From Smittium mucronatum (Eukaryota > Kickxellomycota > Harpellomycetes > Harpellales > Legeriomycetaceae): a DNA stretch of 64,000 bases. Below the pieces are notes generated by a model. The model searched no databases and had not been told where the DNA came from. It was given only the letters and a program-made list of their open reading frames with translations. Of this stretch, positions 10,501 through 22,960 are shown piece by piece (position 1 is the first letter of the stretch; each line of letters starts with the position of its first letter). Position numbers and translations under genes: made by a program. The DNA lies in assembly GCA_001953115.1 (NCBI GenBank), contig LSSL01000214.1:53759-117758 (forward strand), read 5' to 3'.

Positions 10501-13500
10501 ACATAATTTTTAGTGATAAAATTCAATTGGATTTTATAAATTATTTTTAAATAAAATATAGGCATATTTGATACTCTCATAGAATTAATAAAGTTTGTTA
10601 TTGTTATTTTGTTAATAGGATTCATAAAATATCATTTTTAAAAAAAAATTTATTGCATATATGCTAAAAAATAATTTTTCGTAATTAAACTAACAAAAAA
10701 TCCAAAAAAGGTTTAATTCTATTAAATATTTTAATTTTATAATAATTAATACATCCATTTCTATAAAGAGAATTAATGATAAGGGGTTTTCTACTTTATT
10801 AAGCAAAATAATAATTTTTTTTAAATTTTTGAATAAGCTGAATATATCACCAGAAATTTAATTCGATAAAGTTAGTTTTGTTGAGCTTCAATAAGAAATA
10901 ATGGAATCATTTAAATTTTATTTTAATAATAATCCGGGGATTTTTTCCTTCAAAAATTCTTTGATTAAAGAGATTAATGCAATCAATAATATAAATAACA
11001 TATTTTCAAATACTCTTAGTTTTTTTGAATATAATATATTTAAATATGTATATATAATATGATTCAAATGGCTAAAGATCACAAAATTCTTTATTTAATT
11101 TTCCATTTTTTAAACCAAAATATAAATATATTTGGATTTCAAAATGAAAATTTAATAAAAAAGAACTTATTTTTTTAAATTTAATAATTACCTAATTTGT
11201 ATATTTTGATATATTAGAGCTACTTAGATTTGATATAATTTTATTCTGATGATTGTATTCCTAATAAAATAGTGCAAAAAACACCAGATTAACAATATTT
11301 TACATTTATACGGGATAAATAAACATATCTCAAGGAAAAAGTTATGATTTTTTTCGCTTTTATCTCTATAAATATATCAAAAATGTACTTGTAAATAACT
11401 CATTTTATTCAAAAAATTTAAAGCATATCTAAGCTAAAAAATATCAGAAGGAAGTTAGAAATAATCAAAAAATTTAAAAAAATTCAATTTATTGAATTTA
11501 AAAATAAAAAAACAATATTTTAATTTTTATTAAATCCGAATCAAGTATAATCGATGGATATTTGAATGATGTGGTTTTTTGTGATTTTTTTTAAATGAAC
11601 TTTTCATGAGTAGAAAATTAAAATAAAGTATGAAAATAAATGATAAAATTGGCTTTATTTAATAAATCGCAATTAAAATCAAATTTATCTATAAATTTGT
11701 ACACTTTAATTTTTTTTTTTTTCAATAAAAAAAACTTGTAATTCAAACATACAAAAGAAATGGAGATTTATAACTAAAAACAATAAATCAACAAATATTT
11801 AATCAGTATACCCTAATTAATAATTTTATTTTTAGATTATAATTAAAATTTGGTGATAGCTCTCAATAAATTTTTGAATGCAAAATATGTGAGAAATATA
11901 TTAAGTTTATAGTATAAAATTTATATAAATACTGAATCTAAATTCTAATAAAGAAATTTAGGGATATATAAAATCTAAATAAATCATATTTACTTGTAGA
12001 TTCAAAAATAATAAATTTTTTCAGGTTTGAATAGTGTTTTTTGAAATTAATTTATTAAAATATAGGTAAATTTTTGATAATTTTAGTAATTATGTTTTTA
12101 ACTAGAATAAAAATATGATTTTTTACTATCTGATAACTCAACCATAATAATTGAAAGATTTATTGATAAATTTGTTTAAAAATACTCAAAATTTTATTGT
12201 CATTTAAATATATATTTTTCTATAGTATTTCCATTATTTAAAAAAACAGATAAATAAAAAGAAAAAAAGGATAAAATATGGATATTTGGTATTTTTTTTA
12301 GCCTAAGTGAAATCAGTTTTTATTGTTTGTAGTATAAATCTGTTTTGATGCTAATAATTAATTATCAAGAATTTTCTATACTAAATAATTCATTAATATT
12401 TATAAAAATAGGCCAAATATTAATTCTATAGTTTTAGTAGCACTTTTCATTCGGATTTTGTTATTCATAAAATTTATAATTCCAAACTCATGTTATATAT
12501 TATTAATTTTTTTATTATAATAATAAAAAAATTATTCTAGTAGTTTTGATTTTTTAAAATGCAGTAAAAAATAAATATTTAACAGTTAGTGCTTTATATA
12601 ATTAAGATTAAAGATAGTTTCTTTTTTTATAAAATACTGGAATTTCTTAAATAAAAAATTATTTTTATACTTTTTAGCGTAAAATTAAACCACAGATTTT
12701 TTCAATTTTTTATTTAATATCTTATACTGTTTTATAACTTTGAATTTTATTGGTATTTTTTAAAGATATTGATGGTTAATTTCAAAAGTAAGCTTCACTT
12801 TTGCTCATAAAGAACCTGATTCCATATATAAAATTTATCTCCGAAAATTAATTTTAAAAATAACTTTTTTTTTCTTGTAGGACTCATATTGAAGATTATT
12901 TCAATTTTAATTTTTACAAAGAATTACACCAAAGCGAGTTATTTTTAAAAAAATTATCACTACTTGTAAGGAATATCACCATTTATATTCTCCATTCCTA
13001 GCAATAGCTATCTCTAGTTGATTTTAATAAATAAATAACTAAATATATCGTCCACCTAAGCCAAAGGAGATAAAAGCATATTTATTGGGATTTGAATAAT
13101 TTATAATGTATTTTTTAGAGTATTAATCTTAAGTTTGTTTGTGATTTCAAATGTTTAAAAAGGATTTAAAGCCTATTATTTATCTGAAATTTTAAAAGCT
13201 CCTCAAGATATTTCCTAAAATAGAATTAGCTTAAAAAAAAATAAACGTCATTTAAATAAAATTAATAATTATAAATATATTATTGATAATTTCTATGAAA
13301 CTACGAGTAAGCGGTCCCTTTTTCATGGGGTTTATTTCTACGTAATAATGATTAGCTTTTTTGGATAAGTTATTTGTAAATATATAAAGATTAATATGAA
13401 TTTGAAGCAATTAACCGCCTGATGATCTACTAAAAATTATAAAATAATCCAAAAACTTTTATTAACTTTGAAATAAATTTCCCATAAAAAAAAACAAAAA

Positions 13501-14808
13501 ACAAAAAAAGCAGTTGTTTTATAATCATAATTTTAACAATTATTTTTAAACGGCTTATAGATAAATAATTTCCTTATTCATTTACAATTCAATATCTATT
13601 AATTATTTTATTAACATCTACCAAAAAAAATACTTCCCAATAACTATAATTATTAGAACAGAAAGGGATATATATTTGAAATAATAATCAAAATTTGCTG
13701 AAAAGTTATTATTTTTTATCTAATCTCTTTTATCATTCATATTTGTTTTTAATTAGAATCAGTTTAATAATGATTATTTTTTATGTTATGAATTTTATAG
13801 CTCAAAATTTTTTTCAAAGGATTAAATCTTTAATATGCCGGATAATTAGAGCTTTATTATACCAAATCCAAAATTTATCCGAAATTCTGGATTTTTTCCT
13901 TGAAAAATACCAAAGTGTAACTATAGATTATTAATATCTAATAATTTATTATTAAAATTTTTCTGATAGAATTATAAATTACAAACTCTTGTGATTATGA
14001 TTACCAAAAAAAAATTATAAAAAATTAAAAATTAAGAAAAAAGATAACTCTAAATATATATTAAGTATTTCTTCGATAAAAGATAAGCTTAGTAGCAAGA
14101 TTTGTAAACTCACTTTTATTCATTGATTCAATTTTTTATAATAGTGCAAGGATTGGAATTTTTTTTTTGATATTTTAAATAAAAAAAAGAAAAACTAATT
14201 GTTTAAGTCATAGATGAAAAATTTGGACCCTTATTATTTCCAATAAATAGTCATGACTCTAAAAATAAAGCCACAAGATATCTAAGAGCCATAAAATTCC
14301 AAGCTTAAAAGGAATTTTAAATTAAAAAAAGATTTATTCCTTAGTTTTAATGTCAAAATGGCGTTATTAAACAAATTATTGTTAATATTTAGATATTTGC
14401 GTCAACATATATGAAATTTGAACAGAAAAAAAACTTAAAAAAACATATTGGTTTAGGCTTATATTGTGTTAATTTTTTTTAAAAAACAAGAACTTTAAAA
14501 ATTTAAAGACCCAAAATACTTAAGGGGAATCAACAGAATATAAATGGTGGAATGGTGGGATGTATCTAAATTTTCACTTTTTTTGATATTTTTCTAGGAT
14601 AAACCTATGAATAATAAAATTCAATAGAAATAATTCTTATTGAGAGGTTTTTTTTTACAAATGATTTCCAGAATTTTTGTCTCAAATTTACAAAAATAAA
14701 TAAATAAAGCGTGTACTTCACTATATCCAAATCTTTCAAAACCAAAATAGAATTCCTTCAGGATAATTAATTTTACTATTTTTATGAAGAAATACATATA
14801 ATAAAGAG
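7501..14808. other. AT-rich intergenic desert
   Basis: No credible coding region, RNA gene or mobile element was seen. The longest open frame (13695-13934, plus) is hydrophobic Phe/Leu/Ile-rich, as expected from T-rich sequence. Confidence 0.6.
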
Positions 14809-15345
14809 TAGGAAAGGTTATAATTTGATATGAAAATAGATAGATTTTGATACAGATGTAAATATGCTATGAAAAACCCGGATTTCAGTTAAAAATAATT
14901 TTATCTTTTTTATATTCTAATTTAGATTTGATGTCGGTAATATTTTTCTAAAAATAAACTCACTTTTAATAAATAGGAAAATATTTTATGACCTTATTAT
15001 TAGTATTTCAAAATTAAATATTTAATGAGATTTTATCTAAGATTTGATAATGGCGGTTGATAGAAATTTTTTTTTGGGTCATTATACCTTTACCACATTT
15101 CAAAGCAAAAATTTATGAATTGTATTTTAACTTTTATCTTAATGAAATAAATTAATGAGATTGTTTTAAATATTTCAAACATATTTTTAACATTAGGTAT
15201 TCAATGAAAAAATCTTTATTGTGAGAGCTTTGAAATTAATCATATTATATAGTTCATTTATAGTAAAATGAATTAGGATTTTATGTAATATCTCGAAATT
15301 GAACTAAAAAAATGGTATTTTTATAGCTCTTTACTCTCTACTCTC
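14809..15345 (+). repeat. Diverged dispersed repeat, copy 2 (pairs with 6968-7500)
   Basis: See copy 1. This copy has the AGGAAAGG...TTTGATATGA block at its left end and the AATATCTCGAAATTGAAC block about 480 bases on. No coding capacity survives. Confidence 0.4.
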
Positions 15346-16958
15346 TACTTTTTTATTGCTCAATATTAATACTAATATTTTAATTAAATCATTTCACCAA
15401 TTTATTATGATCATAAGATATGAATTTTACATCTTATAAACTAAATATAAAATTTTGAATAGTTTTTTTTATATGAAACTGTGGTTTATCTATTAAAATA
15501 TAAACAATTCACCTAAATAGATAAAACTATATAATGATATACCAGCCAATTAATTTTATAATAACATATTTTTTGGTGTATTGAATATTGGGAATCATTA
15601 AGTTGAAATTAATTTTAAATGAGAGATTGGTGAGCAGATTTCAAAACATCAAATAAAATCCAAACTAATATTTTTTAAATTTATAGATGTTATGATTTTA
15701 ATATATTTAATTTTTTTGTGAATTAAACATCAATTTTAGCTATAAAATTTAGCATGATTATTTTCAATCTTAATAAAATCAGTATAAAGGATATTAAAGA
15801 AAAATGAAGCCATATTTACACCCCGAATAAAGGAGAATTAATAAACATTTTTTAATAGATAAAATATAATAAGATTGGGGTCACACTGGTTTTAGAGCGG
15901 TATAAAAATAAACCTAAAAAATGTTTATTCTTAATGGGAATAACAAAAAAAATTTAATCTGAGAGGTGATATGATGGTGCAAATAGACATATTTCGGATC
16001 AAATGAAATTATCTATTAATTAAATCGGGGAAGATAAGCGATTTATGGACCTTTAGGGGTATAATGGGTGGAGGGAGTTTTAAAATCAATTAATACAAGA
16101 ATTTAATAAATATAAATTCTCCAATTCATAATTTTAGTTCTATCATTTATTTATTTAGTAGATATATTAGCAATGATGCACCTGGTTTTGGATCATATAA
16201 TTAAAAATTCAAAAAAATCTTCCCATATTTTCTTGGAATTTATGATTATTTTCGCTAAAGAATTTTTTTATGGTTTTTAACGAAGCATATACGCTTAAAG
16301 ATTAATTCGGTATTAATTATCCGAAAAAATAATTTTAATTATTAATTCATTTTAATTTTTGACATGAATAGTATTATTTATTATTTGCTTATTTTAATTA
16401 TACCAGTTGTGCTTGGAGTTTTCTCAGCCTATAAAATTGAATAAAAAAGTGAATTTTTTTTCAAAGAATCCACCGCTTATACATAGATATATGTATAATC
16501 AAAACTAAAAATTATTTAGTGATTTTTAAAAATAATCGATAAAATCAAATATTTTTACTTTTTTTATTGTAAAACTGTATTTAATAATTTAATTAATTTT
16601 ATAAAAAATCATATTTTTTACCTCAATAATTACAAGAAATCAAATGAAATTTGGGCTTTATATTATATTTTCTCAAAAATTTAGTGATATATAAGTTCTC
16701 TTCTTTTTATTAAAAATTAAGTGAATATTTCAATTGTTTTTTTTTTTCGACTAATAAAAAAACTTGTTACCTTTATAGATCTTTAAAAGCCAGTTTAAAT
16801 ATTAATAATTTATTTTAAAAAACCCAGTCTTTTTCTGAATCATAATAATTTCAATGGGTTTATTTGCTCTTATAAGAATATATAGCTAAAGTAAAAAATC
16901 AGTTTATCTTTAATTTTTTTCAATGTTATTAATCATGGCTCCAGGAAATTTGACCCAA
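15346..16958. other. AT-rich intergenic desert
   Basis: Nothing coding is recognisable. A slightly GC-richer patch at about 16.02-16.08 kb (several short G runs) has no open frame or known motif. Confidence 0.55.
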
Positions 16959-17528
16959 TAAAATTTGACCAAATGGATGGTTTGCCAGATGATCAAAATA
17001 ATCAGAAATTTTTTTCTTCTTAGTAATTTTTTTGATTTTTATTCATGAAATAATAATATGGCATTTAAATATTATAATTCGGGTTTTGTTTTATACCTAA
17101 AATCACAAAATGTGTTATTTTGATAATTATTTAAAAAAATATTCTTTTAAATGTTTAATAATGGAGCAAAATCCCAATATATTGTCCAGAAAATTATAAT
17201 TCATAAAAATCAAATAAAAAAAGCTTTTTAAAGTCTATTAAGAGTATAAAAAATTCCTTTTTTAAAATATTTACCGTCTGATGTTTATATTTTTAAGATC
17301 AAAAAAAATTTTTTATGAGCTTGATAAAAACTATTTTATTAGATACTTTTAGAAAGGTGTTTGGATTTTTTCTGGATTTAAAATCGGAGTTTAAAAGGAA
17401 ATTTCACTCCTTTTATTTGTAAAGCAAAAATAAAAACAAAACTCATATTTTTAATTATATCTTAGTTGTGCCAGATGTCTTTGGGCAAATTTTCAATTTG
17501 GCCACTCGTCCATTTGATCAAATTTATT
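16959..17528. mobile_element. Candidate small element with terminal inverted repeats
   Basis: The left end (16959-16980) reads AATTTGACCAAATGGATGG after a short A run. The right end (17506-17528) is its near reverse complement, reading AAATTTGATCAAATGGACG on the opposite strand. The span is about 570 bases with no open frame, as in a non-autonomous MITE-like DNA element. A GCCAGATG octamer also occurs as a direct repeat just inside each end (16984-16991 and 17470-17477). Target-site duplications are not obvious. The assignment is an inference from the paired ends. Confidence 0.35.
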
Positions 17529-18230
17529 AAGTGAAATTCATTTTGAACTTATGAACTTGTGTAGATTTCAAAGAAAAAATTAATCATATAACTCAGGGAT
17601 TAAAATGAAATAACCAATCGATAAAAATATTTATTTACATTAAAAATCTGTTATTAAATCAAAAATTATTAGTAGCTTTTATCAGCTAAATAAGAAATTC
17701 AATTAAATTAGTGGATTAAATATTTTTTAAAATAACTATGTGATTTTTATTGTATTTTTTATAGCCAAATAAAAAACTTTATTGTTTGAAATTTATAATT
17801 TTCAAGTAATTTTTTGCGTTTTGAATAGTTTCTCGAAATTCTAAACCAATAAATGTAAAAATAATTAGAAAAATATTATCACAACAAATAAATTCGATGC
17901 AAATAATTTGCTACTTTTTAGAAAAAATATTTTTGCGTAAAAAATATTTTTAAAAATATTTTTTAATAATATAAAAATTTAATTATAGATTTTTAACTTT
18001 AATTACAATCAAATTTATTCATGCTTGCATAAATTTTAAAGATTTTTTTAATATTTATCCACGATTTAATTTCAGAATGTATCATGTTTATATATTGTGT
18101 CAAACTTGCTTAAATAAATTTCAAAATAATATAAGTTATATTTATTATGTTAAAGAAATCATTCAAAGTATTTAAATTAAAATAAAAAGAATAAACTTAT
18201 AAAATAAAATTTTTATAAATAATTAGTTAA

Positions 18231-18256
18231 AATATACCGTTACCTTTCGGTATATT
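18231..18256. repeat. Perfect 9-bp hairpin
   Basis: The arms AATATACCG and CGGTATATT are separated by 8 bases. It lies alone in desert, with no adjacent gene and no T-run that would suggest a terminator role. Confidence 0.6.
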
Positions 18257-20142
18257 GCTTCATTCATAATTTGAATTGTTTAAAAATAAATCAGTTTAAA
18301 AACTTTCAATAAAATGGAAATAAAATTCGATTCTAGCTTTTGAGAACAAAAAATCTTGTTTTTGTTGAAAAAATTTATTAAACTATATAACAGTTTATAT
18401 TTTCCGATTTTTTTTAATATTTCGATTAAATATTACTCAGCCATTTTTATCTATAATCGTGTTTATAACATTATAAAAATTAAATTTTCTTAAATTTTCT
18501 TATTTTTTATTTTTATGAAAGTCATTTATCTATATTTTTTCTCAACCAAATTAGTTATTCATACTTTTAATATTCTGTAAATTCTTTTGAAATATATATA
18601 TTTGTAGATTTTATCACTCTCTTTTTTCTGCCAAACTCACTTTCAACTGATGACCAAACCCCTTGGTTTATAGTTTTTTTTTTTTTTTTTGGTTTAATAT
18701 CAATCATGTTTTGTTAGAGTATAACATATTATAACAATTTTATCTATACAGATAAAAAATTTTCAGATAAAATTTTGGGTTTAATATTTTTATTTTACAT
18801 ATTTTTTTGGAATTATCTCGTATAAATTTATTAGTTTTTCAATTTATTTATTAAACTAAAATAAATGATATACTATCCTCACTTTTTTTTTATTTCTTTT
18901 ATAATATCAAGAGCTAGAACTATTTATAAAATTTTCTTTCAAAATCATATTTTTAAAAAATTTTCTTTAGATATTTTCTTGAGTTTTGAAACAATATAAA
19001 GATTTAAGATTATAAGTGTAACCTATTTTATTTTTTGATAAAGATTTTTTACAAGTATCTATTTTTAATTATTATTTTTTTATATTTTATGTGTTCCTGG
19101 TTTGTATTGTGTCGACTCCAATGATATCCCATATTTTTTGTACAAATAGTCCCTTAAAAAACTATCTTGTTCGATAGCGTTAATAATTTATAAGAATAAA
19201 CACATTTTTTTGATGACTCTAATAATATATCTTAAAATGATACATATTTTAATATCTGGAGTATTCAAAATTTACAAAATTGAAACATATATTGCTTCTT
19301 ATAATATTCTTTTATATAAAGAGAATATTTTTAATATTTATTTTTTAATTGATGAAATAATTCTATTTCAGTATTCGAATTTTCAAGTATGTGATATCTA
19401 CAATATTAAAAATATAGGTTTATTTAAATTTAATTTAGTTTTTTATGCTTTTTACATTTTTTTTTTAGCCCTTATGTTTCTGGAAAAGTCTTTTTGACTC
19501 ATTTTAAACTCTTATTTTGATCTAAAACCCCAATTAAGTATAATTTTTCATAATTTACCCAGCTCATCAATTAGCTATTAATGATTAGTTACACAAAAAA
19601 ATATTTGAAAAAAGATTATAACTAATAATTATAGATTTTTAATAAAAAAACTAACATGAAGAAAAGTAAGTCATTTAGATTAATCTGATATTTTTAGAAA
19701 TATTTTCATTAAAAAAGGGTTAAATATTTATTTTTGAAATACTCAATCCTAAGTAAAATCGTATTATAAAAAAAAAAATATATATATATAATTTCTTTTT
19801 TTATATACCAAAAAAGCGTTTTAACACTAAAAATATCACTGAAAAAGTTTATAGTGTTTTTTTTGAGTTCAAATATCAAATAAATTCTTTGATAGTTTCC
19901 TGAAATACAAAAAAATCAATTCCTTACAAAAGATAAATGTAACTGGAACCAAATAATTAAATTCAAACGATATTTATGTATTAGTTATATTGGTAGGATG
20001 TCGAAATAAATTTTTTAAATTCTATACATTTTTTAAATTTTTGTTTCGATTTCTCCCTTAAAAGTTATTTCTTCTGATTGATATCTTTTTTCCCTACAAT
20101 ATTAACACCAAGACTTTATTATCAATTATATATAGAGGCAAT

Positions 20143-20176
20143 TTAATTATTTAATTATTTAATTATTTAATTATTT
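20143..20176. repeat. Octamer microsatellite (TTAATTAT)4
   Basis: There are four uninterrupted copies of the 8-base unit TTAATTAT plus two bases. It is the cleanest short tandem array in the left half of the window. Confidence 0.9.
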
Positions 20177-21884
20177 CTTTATTTTGAATTTTATTTCAAC
20201 TTGACCTAATCAAATATTAATTTGATCTAAGAGGATAATATGGAGGATAATGTGATATCTTTTTAAAAAGTTATTATATCTACTGATTATCTGTTGCTTT
20301 CTAATTGAAACTTCAAAATTCTTATGGATATTTTTTTCCTTGGAAAGTTTTTCTAATTACAAAGTTAGGGTACACTTTTTTTAAAAAAACATAGTAATCA
20401 CACCAAAAAAATCGACAATATTCTAGAAAAATAAGACTGAAAGTCCATTTTTCATACATCAGGTGATATATACGAGTGATTTTTTTTAATAAGTAAGAAA
20501 ACTCCCTTTTTTCGATTTATAATGTAGTATTATATATATATATTTTTTCAAAATTAATGGTGTATGGTATTTTAAAAATGAATTTTTGTAGGCAAAAATA
20601 AGACCCCATTAGGATTTAGTTCATAAGAATCCAGAGATTCACTAATAAGAAAACAAATATAGTGTATTAATCCGAATTTATTTTAGGTGGTGTAAAATTT
20701 TTTAGAATGTGGTTTTTTTTAGTAACAGAAAGTTTTAGTCTTTATAAAATGAAAATATTGATATATAATCGACTTTGAAAGAGTTTTCAAAGATCATATT
20801 TCTATTAAGGCTATATTTTGGCATTGAAACACATTATAGAAAGAATTTTCAAGACTAACAGCACTTCTAATCACTTCTTTTTCCGGATGTGATATCAAAA
20901 TTAGGTGTTGGCTAGTTTCACTACTAAATACACAAAGCACTTTTATTCCGAATTTGTAAGGCTATATAAGTATAAATTATTTAAAAATGCATCTCAGGAT
21001 GAATGACCTTAAAAATTCATAAAATTTTTATGATCAATAAGTAGACACTGCTTTCTGATATTTGAAATTTATAGCATCCCAAAGCTATCTTACTTTGGCT
21101 ATTTTATCATTGAATGATATCTACTTATTTATTTTTCAAGCCAATAATTTAAAGAAATTTGGTAGAGTCGGTTATTTCACCTTCATTACTCTTAAAAAAT
21201 TTTGAGTATGAGAAATTTCAACTATTAAATAAAATTAAAATTAAAATCTTTACAAAAAAAACCAACGCTTTTACAATTAAAATATAAGATTTAAACTTCA
21301 CAGAATCTAAATTTTTGTAAAACGCTTTTTTTTTACCTTTAACATAGTTAATCTTGGTTGTGAAATTCTTTAATTTTTCATTAAAATTAATTTAGAAGGA
21401 ATAATTCGCATCTTCAATATTAATTCCTTTTGGTAAATTTTTTATTGAAAATTTTCTCATGATTTTGTTTTTTGGAATTAATTTCTCATTTTCTTCAAGT
21501 TTAATTAAAATCTAGAGTGATATTTTATCAAATATACCTCTTATAATTATATTAGTCAAATCCAACTCTTAAAGGAGTTATTTCTCAGTAAACCTTCTCA
21601 TCATTCAAATAATGCTCAAGATCATCCTTATAATAACTTGGGATATAATTTGATCCCTCATACGGATTAAAAAGTCCCAAAAAATCTTTAGTTTAAATTT
21701 TTTTATTAATATTAAAAATAATTAAACCATGAGAAATCATTTAAAATAATAATAATTAAGATTTTTTTTAATCCATTTTCACTTTTTTTCAAAATTAGTG
21801 CTAATAAAAAAAAGAGAGTTTTTATACTGGAAAATGATAATTACGAAACTTATTAAAACATAAAATGGATACCATCACATCGAA

Positions 21885-22146
21885 GCATTTATTTTTTTTA
21901 AAAACGCCAAATTTCTGCCTGAAAATCAAATGAAACAAAATAATCAACTTTGTTTTAAAAAATCATAAAAAATTATAATTATTGGCTAAAATAATATTTA
22001 TTTAATAAAAAATTTAGGTATTTATATATGGATTAATCGCTCTAAATCAAAAAATTCGATTTTATTTGAAAACAAAAATTCAATTTAAAATAAAAACCGA
22101 TTTTTCCATTAAAATATTTTAATACAAAATAGATCATTTTTATTAC
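21885..22146 (+). repeat. Left arm of a large inverted repeat
   Basis: This arm is the imperfect reverse complement of 22719-22960. The best block (near 22030-22100) covers AATTCAATTTAAAA and TTTATTTGAAAACAAAAATT and is almost identical between arms. The match extends outward through ATAAAAAATTATAATTATT and CCAAATTTCTG. Identity by eye is about 80% over 240-260 bases. It may be a terminal inverted repeat or an inverted duplication. Confidence 0.7.
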
Positions 22147-22718
22147 TTTATCTTTATGAATATCATTATATTATTTTTTTAGAAACTTATTTATTTTATG
22201 CAATTATAATCCCAGTTTTAAAAAAGGTAACTTTTAGTACATTTTTCTGCTCAAATTGTCAAAAATAAAAAATTAGGTGCAACGTTATAAATTTTTTTTA
22301 TCGAAATTAATCTAAGAGAATCCAAAGAAAAAATCTTTTGGAGCTTTAATTTAGAAAATTTGCTTCTACAAAATGTACTGTGATACAAAGAGAGTTTACC
22401 GTATTCAAAAACTATAAAAGATAAGCTCAATATTAAAAAATCATATTTGTAAATTGAGATAAAATGATCTATATTAGGCTTAAAAAAAATAAATTTCAAA
22501 TAAATACTACGAATAAAAAAGCTTTATACACCACTGATTAAGTAAAAAAAGCTCAAAAATGTTTGTTATTTGTTATTATGTTTAGAATTAGCATTTTTAA
22601 ATCACTCCAAATGGAGTTTTTATAATTTTTTTATGTATGGTGTTAAAATTTTTTTCAATTTGATTCAAAAGCGCCATATCGATATGTGGCTTCTATAATT
22701 ATATATACTCAATTATAG
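22147..22718. other. Spacer inside the 21.9-23.0 kb inverted repeat
   Basis: The spacer holds an 82-codon minus-strand frame (22499-22251) whose start overlaps a third copy of the inner-arm motif GATAAAATGATCT (22458-22470). A related segment occurs in both arms. The frame is AT-biased and I cannot assign a product; it may be a relic of an element's protein. Confidence 0.35.
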
Positions 22719-22960
22719 TGATAAAATGATCTGTTTTGGATTAAAAGATTTTTATAGAAAAATAATTTTTTGTTTTAAATTGAATTTTTGTTTTCAAATA
22801 AAATCAAATTTTTTGATTTAGATCGTCTAATCCATATAGAAAAACCTTAGCTGTTTTATTAAACAAATATAATTTTAGATAATAATTATAATTTTTTATG
22901 ATTATTTTGTTAAATTTGATTTTTAAACAGAAATTTGGAGTTTTTTAAAAAAATAAAGGC
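22719..22960 (-). repeat. Right arm of a large inverted repeat
   Basis: This arm is the reverse complement partner of 21885-22146. Its inner end starts GTGATAAAATGATCT and its outer end finishes AATAAAGGC. The two arms together could form a long cruciform, or they mark an inverted duplication. Confidence 0.7.

Larger units (their letters stand above)
17529..21884. other. AT-rich intergenic desert
   Basis: No gene was recognised. The region contains a 17-base T run (18674-18690), TA dinucleotide runs near 19.77 and 20.53 kb, a perfect hairpin and an octamer repeat (listed separately). The 95-codon frame at 19210-19497 is hydrophobic and AT-driven and looks like chance. Confidence 0.55.

Noticed and set aside
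13695..13934. 79-codon plus-strand frame
   Set aside because: It has the same AT-driven hydrophobic composition and no supporting signal.
19210..19497. 95-codon plus-strand hydrophobic frame in desert
   Set aside because: Its composition is purely AT-driven (Ile, Phe, Tyr, Leu). There is no homologous motif and no compositional change relative to the flanks.
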